Assembly (NCBI GenBank): GCA_031254795.1
Contig: JAIRTS010000108.1
Location: forward strand, 1-8,694
DNA length: 8,694 nucleotides
Reading direction: 5' to 3'
Source of the DNA: Treponema sp.
GTDB taxonomy: Bacteria > Spirochaetota > Spirochaetia > Treponematales > Breznakiellaceae
The position numbers and the translations under genes were made by a program. Positions 1-5,723 of the stretch are shown piece after piece. How positions within the stretch are numbered: the first letter of the stretch is position 1; every line of letters starts with the position of its first letter. The notes beneath the pieces were generated by a model. The model saw only the letters and a list, made by a program, of their open reading frames with translations. It ran no database searches and had not been told where the DNA came from.

Positions 1-196
1 CTCAAAGAATGATTGATAGCTCGGTCGAACGGCGGCATACCGCCGCCATACGTCTATCCGGGATGTTGATCGGGTCAGGGGTCAGCCCCCAAGAGGTGTA
101 TGCGGCCACCGGCTGTTAATCGCTCCATCGGGGGCATCGCCGCCCCAGCAGGGGAACAACCGGTGGTTGTTCGCGGACATGTGTCCGACCGAACTC
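1..196. other. gene-free left edge with small inverted repeats
   Basis: I see no credible gene here on either strand. The stretch holds several short perfect inverted repeats: CGGCGG/CCGCCG at 30-35 and 40-45; GAACAACC/GGTTGTTC at 154-161 and 165-172 around a 3-nt loop; and CGGACA/TGTCCG at 174-179 and 182-187. It also has a tandem heptamer GGGTCAG twice at 72-85. It adjoins two transposase remnants, so it is probably debris of mobile elements or their former target, but I recognise no specific element. Confidence 0.4.
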
Positions 197-450
197 CTAC
201 AGTATACCAGGCAACCGCATGTTTTTATCATAACATCGCGTCATGTGAGTCGCTTCTTTTATTTTCGGGAAGAACCGTTCAAGGACGTTTTGAGCGCTTT
301 CCTTCGCCACGCTGAGCGTGAGTCGCGTCAGCTTCTTGAACGGCATTTTTCGATCCCGGCTGAGATCCTGTTTCCGTTTTTTTGAGCGGCTTTCATAGCC
401 CGCTTTTTCCAACAGGTTTCGAACGGTCTCAAAACAAGTTTTTCCCCCAT
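197..450 (-). pseudogene. IS4-family transposase, N-terminal remnant, frameshifted
   Basis: The minus strand has an ATG at 450 preceded by GGGAGGG, a good Shine-Dalgarno. The frame opened by this ATG is not the conserved one. Adding one base in the G-run directly after the ATG opens a frame reading MGGKTCFETVRNLLEKAGY, then SKKRKQD, RKMPFKKL, VAKESAQN and LERFFPKI, ending near HMTR. This resembles the N-terminal region of IS4-type transposases from memory of the family (basic RKMPFKKL stretch, KES.Q helix, FF.K and HM(T/S) motifs). Similarity stops at about 240 and a stop follows at 197-199, so the catalytic DDE core is absent. It is a dead fragment about 80 codons long. The family assignment is by eye. 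Confidence 0.55.
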
Positions 451-519
451 GACACCCTCCCGTTTCCGGTTTGCCACAGCTTCTGGAGAGTGTCTAGTCC
501 TTAACTTGTTGACAGTGGT

Positions 520-642
520 GTGTACACACGGGAATTCAAGGCCGAGGCGGCGGCCCGACTGAGGAAGGAAGTCAAAGTGCTCGGGAGCGCGGTGTGAAAC
601 TCCGCCTTGCTCGAAATCCTAAAAAAAGCGGTCGGATTTTAG
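520..642 (+). pseudogene. IS3-family OrfA remnant
   Basis: From GTG 520 the frame reads VYTREFKAEAAARLRKEVKVLGSAV, with a TGA stop at 595-597, and resumes in the same frame as SALLEILKKAVGF until TAG at 640-642. REFKAEA matches the start of the OrfA helix-turn-helix region (consensus near EFKAEAV). RLRKEVKVL and EILKKA match the C-terminal leucine-zipper part (consensus near LRKE...L..E..ILKKA). The middle of OrfA is deleted and the ends are joined. A run of seven A then G in the ILKKA codons sits where IS3 elements usually have their -1 frameshift site (A6G), so the slippery sequence appears to survive as a fossil. Confidence 0.6.
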
Positions 643-788
643 TCCGCATTATCTTCGCGTGGGGAGAGCCGGCGTCGGCGCGCGGTCAGGGAGACGGCCG
701 GACTTTTCGGGGTCGGTCACGGCGGCTGTCACCGGCGGGCGAAGTGCGGGGCGTCAGGAAGGCGGAGGAAACCGGCGCGGCGTTGGCG

Positions 789-1185
789 GAGCTGATTCGG
801 GAGATTGTCCTGATGCGTCGCCGCCGACGTGGGATCCCCCGGGCGAGGGAAACGTTGCGCCGAGGCTGCGGCGAACGGGTCGGCCGGAGGAAAGCGTCCA
901 CCTTGACGCGGAGGCACGGCTTAAACGCCCGGTGAGGAGGAAGCTCCTCCGAACCGGCGACTCCCGGCGTGACCCGCCGGTCTGTTCCAATATCCTGTCC
1001 CGACAGTTCCACGCGGAAGGGGTCGGAGAGAAATGGGTGCCGGATGTCACATGTCCGTGCGCCTGCCTGCGGCTCCGGACCTTTTTGACCGGAAGGTCGC
1101 TGCGGGCATTGAGCGACGATATGGATGCCTGTCATACGGCCATTCGGCTATGGAGATGGCCTTGCCAATCGGAATCAAATTGACG
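789..1185 (+). pseudogene. IS3-family OrfB (DDE transposase) remnant, several frameshifts
   Basis: OrfB motifs occur in the right order but hop frames. ELIREIV, RARETLRRG and LTRRHGLNAR (789-932) lie in one frame. LKRPVRRKLLRTGDSRRD, SNILSRQFHAEG and EKWVPDVTC (920-1054) lie in a second. PDLFDRKV (1075-1098) lies in a third. LSDDMDACHT (about 1109-1138) returns to the second and SAMEMAL (1144-1164) to the third. Family OrfB reads close to GLRAR..RKF..TTDS.H..PVA.N.L.R.F....PN..WV.DITY...LDLFSR.VVGWA. The Asp of WVPDVT is the first DDE aspartate; the HSDRGSQY region and the final Glu are gone. At least four frame changes make this a long-dead copy. Confidence 0.65.
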
Positions 1186-1228
1186 CTCTTTTACAGGAAG
1201 TTTCCAAGTTTAAGGTTGAGTGAAGCAT

Positions 1229-1246
1229 AGCCGCGCCTGCGCGGCT
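1229..1246 (-). other. GC-rich hairpin behind the lipid kinase gene
   Basis: AGCCGCG (1229-1235) and CGCGGCT (1240-1246) form a perfect 7-bp stem with a 4-nt loop, about 28 nt beyond the lipid kinase stop codon. No T-run follows it on either strand, so it is not a classic intrinsic terminator. It may stop or stabilise the 3' end of the kinase message, or belong to the edge of the neighbouring IS3 relic. Confidence 0.3.
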
Positions 1247-1273
1247 CCCCGCCTTGCTTTTCGGCGTTCATTG

Positions 1274-2281
1274 TTATACATCCGGGGCGGCGCTTCTCCG
1301 TCGGTAGGGCAGATTGTTCGGCGCGACAATATTCACTGCGGCGGGAATGAGTTCTACCGTAAGATTGGTGTCATAAAACACTTCCCCGTCCATGTTGATC
1401 ATAAGGGGTCTTGAAGACCGGATCGTAATGATCTTCCCCCGTTTTAAGACAAAATAACCTGCGGGAACACGGTCATAATGTCCCGCAGTATAAGGGACAA
1501 TCTTTACTAAACCATCAAAGGCTCCCTTCACCTTTCTAAACAGAAGTATATCCATGAAGCCGTCGTCAGGGACGGCGGTAACCACCTCGCTTTTATCGCC
1601 TCCGCAACAGGGTCCGTTGGCGATGTTGATATTGATATACGCTTCGCTTGCGTCTTCCCCATCAATACTGACGGTATGTTCCTGATCGCGCGTCTTTTTG
1701 TTGAACATCGCCACAGCGCCGCCCCAAATATACATGAAGTTATATATATGGGCGTTGTTTTTTAGAAAAAATGGCCATCGCCGCATCTGGCGCTGTCTAT
1801 AGACAGCCTTAAAAAGAGCGGCGGATTCTATTCCCACAGTACAAAGGTTCATCGCGTAGTTGCTGCCACAGTGGAGGATGTCAGTGGCGACAAGCGGCGC
1901 CGTGGCTTGCAGGGGTATGTTTCTGAACACAGCACGAAGCCCTTCTCCAAAGGCGCGCATGAAATCGTTGGTATGTCCATAGGGAACCGTCGCCAATTCA
2001 GCGTTGGGGAGGCCGATAAGCCCATTGAGGCAATCAAAGAGGATGCCGTCGCCCCCGACCGCATAAACCCGAACTGGAGTTTTCGGTCCCGCCTGGATTA
2101 TGTACCGTCTAACCACCCGTATTGCGTCACGGGGGAATTGTGAGACATGAATGTGGCGCTCAGCCTCGATGTCGCTGGCAAAACACTCTTGTACCTCGGC
2201 AATAAAGGCGTCTATTTCCGCCTTGCCTCTAAATGAGACAGGGTTGATGATAAATAGATGCTTACGCGCGTTTTCGTTCAT
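1274..2281 (-). CDS. YegS/DgkB/BmrU-family lipid kinase (diacylglycerol kinase-like)
   Basis: A 335-residue protein with the ATP-cone fold of soluble diacylglycerol and sphingosine-type kinases, expected to phosphorylate a lipid such as diacylglycerol at the membrane face using ATP. Visible motifs: IINPVSFRGK (11-20) is the N-terminal nucleotide strand; VGGDG (75-79) is the glycine-rich nucleotide loop; VPYGHTNDFMRAFG (99-112) corresponds to the family P.GT.NDFAR segment. The C-terminal beta domain follows, with NGPCCGGD (222-229), PDDGFMDILLF (238-248) and NMDGE (296-300). Length is normal for the family. The Thr usually after GGDG is Ile here. I chose ATG 2281 because homology begins just after it; the frame stays open to 2374 but that extension looks unrelated. 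The start has only a weak GTGGG ribosome site and overlaps the 43-codon frame upstream by 20 nt, so translational coupling is plausible. The lipid substrate cannot be told. Confidence 0.8.
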   Translation of the reverse strand: MNENARKHLFIINPVSFRGKAEIDAFIAEVQECFASDIEAERHIHVSQFPRDAIRVVRRYIIQAGPKTPVRVYAVGGDGILFDCLNGLIGLPNAELATVPYGHTNDFMRAFGEGLRAVFRNIPLQATAPLVATDILHCGSNYAMNLCTVGIESAALFKAVYRQRQMRRWPFFLKNNAHIYNFMYIWGGAVAMFNKKTRDQEHTVSIDGEDASEAYININIANGPCCGGDKSEVVTAVPDDGFMDILLFRKVKGAFDGLVKIVPYTAGHYDRVPAGYFVLKRGKIITIRSSRPLMINMDGEVFYDTNLTVELIPAAVNIVAPNNLPYRRRSAAPDV

Positions 2282-2393
2282 ATACCCACGCCGTCCGCTT
2301 TCGTCTGTTGTATAGCGCCCCCGCTGGAAATTCGTATGCAAATGACCGGTTGACGATCTCAACCTGATCGTCAATTATTAAAGTTTTTTTCAT
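2262..2393 (-). pseudogene. 43-codon frame with receiver-like N-terminus (response regulator stump or upstream ORF)
   Basis: ATG 2393 has a near-perfect ribosome site and opens a frame starting MKKTLIIDDQVEIVN, ending at TAA 2262-2264. A hydrophobic strand followed by an Asp-Asp pair and (V/P)EI is how response-regulator receiver domains begin. The rest (NRSFAYEF, then a basic tail NRRKR, YERKR) does not continue like a receiver, and the phospho-acceptor Asp expected near residue 52 is absent. It lies 91 bp downstream of a hybrid kinase gene on the same strand, where a partner regulator is often found. I infer a response regulator gene reduced to its first 15-20 codons. A short regulatory ORF coupled to the lipid kinase start at 2281 is the alternative. 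Eighteen codons of resemblance is little, so confidence is modest. Confidence 0.4.
2350..2374 (-). repeat. 9-bp perfect inverted repeat inside the 43-codon frame
   Basis: TTGACGATC (2350-2358) and GATCGTCAA (2366-2374) are perfect reverse complements around a 7-nt loop. In the leftward transcript this hairpin covers codons 7-15 of the short frame and precedes the lipid kinase start by about 70 nt. No T-run follows, so it is not an intrinsic terminator. It could affect translation or be a protein-binding palindrome. Confidence 0.5.
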
Positions 2394-2398
2394 AAAAA

Positions 2399-2408
2399 CC
2401 TCCTTTTT
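2399..2408 (-). promoter_or_regulatory. strong Shine-Dalgarno of the 43-codon frame
   Basis: On the minus strand AAAAAAGGAGG is followed by five T and then ATG 2393. It is the best ribosome binding site in the window, much better than the weak one before the lipid kinase ATG at 2281. This is the main reason to believe the short frame is, or once was, translated. Confidence 0.65.
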
Positions 2409-2448
2409 TATAGGGAAAGTCCATCGGCTTTTTCCTTGAACTAAGGTC

Positions 2449-2478
2449 GTTGTTCCAAAATTTCAGCTTTGGAGCAAC
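2449..2478 (-). repeat. hairpin just downstream of the histidine kinase gene
   Basis: Arms at 2449-2459 and 2468-2478 pair at 10 of 11 positions around an 8-nt loop (GTTGCTCCAAA against TTTGGAACAAC in the leftward RNA). It begins 6 nt beyond the kinase stop codon. No run of T follows on the minus strand, so it looks more like a 3'-end stabiliser or weak terminator than a strong intrinsic terminator. Read-through to the lipid kinase would make the two genes one transcript. Confidence 0.45.
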
Positions 2479-2483
2479 CTTTT

Positions 2484-5261
2484 TTAACATTTATTTTTCA
2501 ATTGAGCGCAAAGTTTTCGGGTCTTTTCCGCCGCCGCTTCGTAGTCCATGGATCGGGCGAGGTCAAAAATACCAGACAAGACGGGATCAAAATCATGCGG
2601 CGCGTCGGCGAGACGCAGCGCCTCCATTTCTTTTATTGCGGACTTGACCCGCGATACGTTGCATGTATCGCAGGCTTCCACAAATTCAACGAGCTTTAAC
2701 ACCATATCAGCGGCTGTGATGTCGGTTTTACCCGTTTCGCTAGGTTTCGCAAAAAGGGAAGTGCGGCGAAGAGTGGCGTTAAAACCAGCCAAGGCGGAAC
2801 AAAACGCTTCCGTTTCTTCCAGGCAAAGCGACTTGTCATCACTTTTTGAAGCCATTTCCAGCCTTTTTCCCCATTCGGAAAACTCCGTCGCGCCGATGGT
2901 GGCGCAGACGCCCTTGTAAGCGTGAACCTGTACGGTGTAGGCTCTCCAATTTTCCGCGGCAAGGCTTTCGCGGATAATCGCCAGCCCTTTTTCTATGCCG
3001 GTTGAAAACTGTCTCAATACGGATGAGTATATTTCAACATTATTCGTGGCGTAGGAAAGCCCCTTGCTTATATCAAGCCCCGCAATTTCCGCGAGGTCTT
3101 CGCAGAGGGTTTTTTCCAGAAGATTTTGTTTTTCGGCGGTGTCATTCCCCGCCTCTATCACGGTATATTTTTCTTTTGGCAAAAATCGTCGCAACACCGC
3201 GTTCAAAGCCGCAAATTCTATGGGTTTTGAGACAACCGCGTTCATGCCGCAAGAGAGAAAGAGTTCCTTCGCGCCTTGTACGGCGTTGGCGGAAAAGGCT
3301 ATGATTGGCACAGTCGTATATGGCGAATCGTTGCCACCCGCAAGAGAACGGATCTGTTTTGTCGCGTCCGTACCATTCAAATCCGGCATCATATGATCCA
3401 TAAAAATAATGTCATACGGGCGTCCGTTTTCAACGCTCGCCTTCACCTTCTCAATAGCTTCAACGCCTCCACTGGCGGTCTCCGCGTTAATGCCGTGCCT
3501 GTCAAGGAAACCCAACGCCACCGTCAGATTTGCCTGAATATCATCCACGACCAGCGCCTGCACCCCCTCTTTCGCCATTATGATTGGCATATTTTCACTC
3601 TTTTCGATCTTGTTAGGGTCGCCGGCGACCAGGGGCAAGTACACCGTGAAGGTGGACCCGGAATTATAAACGCTTGTTACATCAATGTATCCGTTCATCA
3701 TGGAAACCAGATTTTTGGTGATCGACAGTCCCAACCCTGTTCCCGCAATGCCGCGGTTCTTCTGTACATCAAATTGCTGGAAGCTGCCGAAGAGTTTGGG
3801 AATATCCCGCTCTTTTATGCCGATGCCGGAATCCGCGACTTCTATGATAAGGTATTCGGTCTCGTCGCAGACATCGTCGGCGACACTGCCAGTTGCCATC
3901 CGGTTTCCCCGGGAGACCGTGAAAGAAACAAATCCTTCTCTTGTGTATTTTACCGCGTTGTTTATGATATTGGTCAAAATTTGCTTTACCCGAATTTCAT
4001 CGCCATAAAGCGCTTCCGGTATTGAACTGTCAAAGCCGCTCCTGAATTCAAGACTCTTCCCTTGCGCGATAAATTCCCCCATGGTGACGGTGTTGTCGTA
4101 AAGCTCTCGCGCATTATAATGCACGGGCAAAATATCAAGTTTTCCCGACTCAATTTTTGAGAAATCCAAAATATCATTAATGATGACGAGAAGCGATTTT
4201 GACATTTTTTTGATGTCCGAAAAGTATCCTTTTTGGAGGGATGTCAGATTTTTTGTAGGCATTAAATCGCTTATGCCAATAATGGTGTTCATGGGGGTGC
4301 GGATTTCGTGGCTCATGGTGGCGAGAAACCGACTCTTCGCTTTGGACGACTGTTCCGCTTCCGACCGGGCGCGTTCAAATTGGGTAATGTCATCAAGATA
4401 GATGAGGCGTCCGGGCGTATTGTTCCCCAGTTTGCTGCTCGCTATCAAAAAATACCGCGCTTCCCCTTCTATTTCAATTTCTTTTATAGATTCGACGGAT
4501 CCCGTTGAAGTGAGTATATCGCTTATCATCAGCTTCACATTTATATCATGGAAAAGGTCCAACACCGGACGTCCTACCGCCATCAAGGGATCTTCAATGC
4601 GGGCGAATTGCGCTATATTTTTGTTGAGATGGGTGATAAAGTTAAGCCCGTCAACGATGACCATCATATTGGGCGACACATCCATTAAAGTCAGAAAAGT
4701 GTCTCTCGTCCTGACCGCATCCGACCCTTCGCGTGTAACAAACCGGATTATCACATAGAGGAGAGTCGAGGAGAGAAGTACAATCACCTCGTGAATAAGG
4801 ATGTCCGAATAGGAAGCGTATCCGCTTGGAATTTGCAACGGTATACGAAAATAGACAAGGATGAGATTGATGATATTGGTGATCGCCAGATACTGTCCTA
4901 GACACCGCCGGTTATTGTAGACTGTAGCGATGCAACAGGTTCCCAGGTAGACTGTAAAAAAATCTTTGCTGTCATGATTGAATATGGCGACGACATTGTA
5001 GATTATATACATGAGCAAAGGGCAAAACAACGCCGCGTCCAGGAGTTCTTTGAGAGGTTTTTGTATAATCACGATATGCGCCAGCAAAACAACGCCGCTA
5101 ACTCCGATCGCCCACGCGTAAGAAATACGCCCCATCTGTATCGCGCCTAGCATACGGACTACGAGATACACCACCGTGCCAATGAAGACTATAGCATTTG
5201 CGAGGGCATAATATCGCTCTCTCTCTGAGTTATAAAAATTCTCTATCGAGTTATCTGACAC
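2484..5261 (-). CDS. membrane-bound hybrid sensor histidine kinase (PAS-HisKA-HATPase-REC-HPt)
   Basis: A 925-residue phosphorelay kinase of the inner membrane. Six hydrophobic segments lie near residues 19-38, 50-66, 73-94, 101-115, 124-142 and 154-175, with no large outer loop. A PAS-like domain follows (about 190-295), then a short linker helix. HisKA has SHEIRTP with phospho-His 318. The HATPase has NIINNAVKYT (N434), DSGIGI (477-482), LFGSFQQFD and GTGLGL (507-512). The receiver has DD 573-574, phospho-Asp 622 (FMDHMMPD), S657 and K679. The C-terminal HPt has VHAYKG with His 780, then about 85 helical residues. All catalytic residues are present, so a full His-Asp-His relay is expected. 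The frame opens at TTG 5291 without a ribosome site; GTG 5261 has AAAAGGG at 7-nt spacing and is preferred. The signal sensed is unknown. No intact output regulator is in the window. Confidence 0.88.
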   Translation of the reverse strand: MSDNSIENFYNSERERYYALANAIVFIGTVVYLVVRMLGAIQMGRISYAWAIGVSGVVLLAHIVIIQKPLKELLDAALFCPLLMYIIYNVVAIFNHDSKDFFTVYLGTCCIATVYNNRRCLGQYLAITNIINLILVYFRIPLQIPSGYASYSDILIHEVIVLLSSTLLYVIIRFVTREGSDAVRTRDTFLTLMDVSPNMMVIVDGLNFITHLNKNIAQFARIEDPLMAVGRPVLDLFHDINVKLMISDILTSTGSVESIKEIEIEGEARYFLIASSKLGNNTPGRLIYLDDITQFERARSEAEQSSKAKSRFLATMSHEIRTPMNTIIGISDLMPTKNLTSLQKGYFSDIKKMSKSLLVIINDILDFSKIESGKLDILPVHYNARELYDNTVTMGEFIAQGKSLEFRSGFDSSIPEALYGDEIRVKQILTNIINNAVKYTREGFVSFTVSRGNRMATGSVADDVCDETEYLIIEVADSGIGIKERDIPKLFGSFQQFDVQKNRGIAGTGLGLSITKNLVSMMNGYIDVTSVYNSGSTFTVYLPLVAGDPNKIEKSENMPIIMAKEGVQALVVDDIQANLTVALGFLDRHGINAETASGGVEAIEKVKASVENGRPYDIIFMDHMMPDLNGTDATKQIRSLAGGNDSPYTTVPIIAFSANAVQGAKELFLSCGMNAVVSKPIEFAALNAVLRRFLPKEKYTVIEAGNDTAEKQNLLEKTLCEDLAEIAGLDISKGLSYATNNVEIYSSVLRQFSTGIEKGLAIIRESLAAENWRAYTVQVHAYKGVCATIGATEFSEWGKRLEMASKSDDKSLCLEETEAFCSALAGFNATLRRTSLFAKPSETGKTDITAADMVLKLVEFVEACDTCNVSRVKSAIKEMEALRLADAPHDFDPVLSGIFDLARSMDYEAAAEKTRKLCAQLKNKC

Positions 5262-5592
5262 AACCTGTCCCTTTTCTGGATGGTATTTCAATATTCAAGA
5301 ATGGAGGGATCGCTGTATGAGTCCGCCGGTTGCGTTTTTATAATGCGAACAAAAACAAGAAGGCGTATCCTGACTTGTGTGTAATCTGCTATTGTACTAC
5401 CAATCAAGAATAATAACCTTATGTGTTTTAATCTCTCTTTAACTTCTTAATATAAAGAAAACAAATCCTCTCGCGCAAGTTCACGCTACTCCGGCGCGCC
5501 TGTCCCTCCTTTTTAACGCCCCTTGTAATCATATCTTCATAGCGTGAACAAACATTAACGCTTTTTTGAAAGCCCTGAAACCTACATATGGA
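5262..5592 (-). other. long untranslated leader of the histidine kinase gene
   Basis: I see no convincing gene in this stretch. If transcription starts near 5590 from the promoter at 5597-5625, the kinase message has a leader of about 330 nt to GTG 5261. Within it, GTTCACGCTA (5479-5488) and TAGCGTGAAC (5540-5549) form a perfect 10-bp stem enclosing 51 nt. Inside the enclosed loop, in the leftward RNA, are AAAAAGGAGGGACAGG (Shine-Dalgarno-like, no start codon within 12 nt) and the palindrome GGCGCGCC. The left part is AT-rich. No known riboswitch consensus was recognised. Confidence 0.4.
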
Positions 5593-5596
5593 CGAA

Positions 5597-5625
5597 AGTA
5601 TATCCCTTTCGCAGACGCATGTCAA
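5597..5625 (-). promoter_or_regulatory. sigma-70 type promoter facing the histidine kinase gene
   Basis: On the minus strand a perfect TTGACA (-35, at 5620-5625) is separated by exactly 17 nt from TATACT (-10, at 5597-5602). The predicted start is about 5590. It lies between the purF terminator and the kinase gene and points toward the kinase, so it is the most likely promoter for that gene. Confidence 0.65.
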
Positions 5626-5681
5626 TAGTCCGCTAGAGCGCTGGCGGTCAAAACCTCGCCTAAATCGCTAAGGAGCCGCGC

Positions 5682-5713
5682 AAAAACAACATGATCGTTT
5701 AGTCATGTTGTTT
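5682..5713 (-). terminator. intrinsic terminator of the purE-purC-purF operon
   Basis: AAACAACATGA (5684-5694) and TCATGTTGTTT (5703-5713) form a perfect 11-bp stem with an 8-nt loop. In the leftward RNA the stem ends in a run of five U. It begins 10 nt after the purF stop codon. The stem is AT-rich (3 GC pairs), but position and shape fit Rho-independent termination. Confidence 0.7.
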
Positions 5714-5723
5714 CTCACGGACA

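Larger units (their letters stand above)
491..1222 (+). mobile_element. degenerate IS3-family insertion sequence
   Basis: This is a relic of about 730 bp; intact IS3 elements are usually 1.2-1.5 kb. It contains OrfA fragments (520-642) followed by OrfB fragments (789-1185) in the order and orientation of an IS3 element. A possible left end at 491 (TGTCTAGTCCTTAACTTG) matches imperfectly, in inverted orientation, the segment ending near 1222 (rightward CCAAGTTTAAGG); about two thirds of the positions agree, with one gap. The OrfB interior is visibly more GC-rich than the flanks. The second Asp and the Glu of the DDE triad are missing, so the element cannot move by itself. The exact ends are uncertain and I saw no clear target duplication. 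Confidence 0.6.

Noticed and set aside
659..1183. 174-codon plus-strand frame and overlapping minus-strand frames at 686-1135 and 754-1050
   Set aside because: These are open because the DNA is GC-rich. Only scattered OrfB motifs in several plus frames make biological sense, so this is a pseudogene and not a complete protein.
2282..2374. 31-codon N-terminal extension of the lipid kinase
   Set aside because: It has no ribosome site at 2374, its composition is unlike the family, and the same DNA is better explained by the 43-codon frame with the strong ribosome site.
3276..4025. 249-codon plus-strand frame opposite the histidine kinase
   Set aside because: It is the shadow of conserved HATPase and receiver coding sequence on the minus strand.
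5262..5592. Known riboswitch (c-di-GMP, purine or other) in the kinase leader
   Set aside because: I compared by eye with remembered core motifs and none fits. Only an unclassified long-range stem is supported.
5428..5625. 65-codon minus-strand frame between purF and the kinase gene
   Set aside because: Its ATG lies inside the -35 box of a consensus promoter, so that promoter could not transcribe it. It has no ribosome site and no recognisable motif. The internal ATG at about 5532 (34 codons) is also unsupported.
5630..5647. CCGCTAG/CTGGCGG stem as a second terminator after purF
   Set aside because: There is no T-run on either side, it includes a G-U pair, and it lies immediately upstream of the kinase promoter. 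The 5682-5713 hairpin explains termination better.
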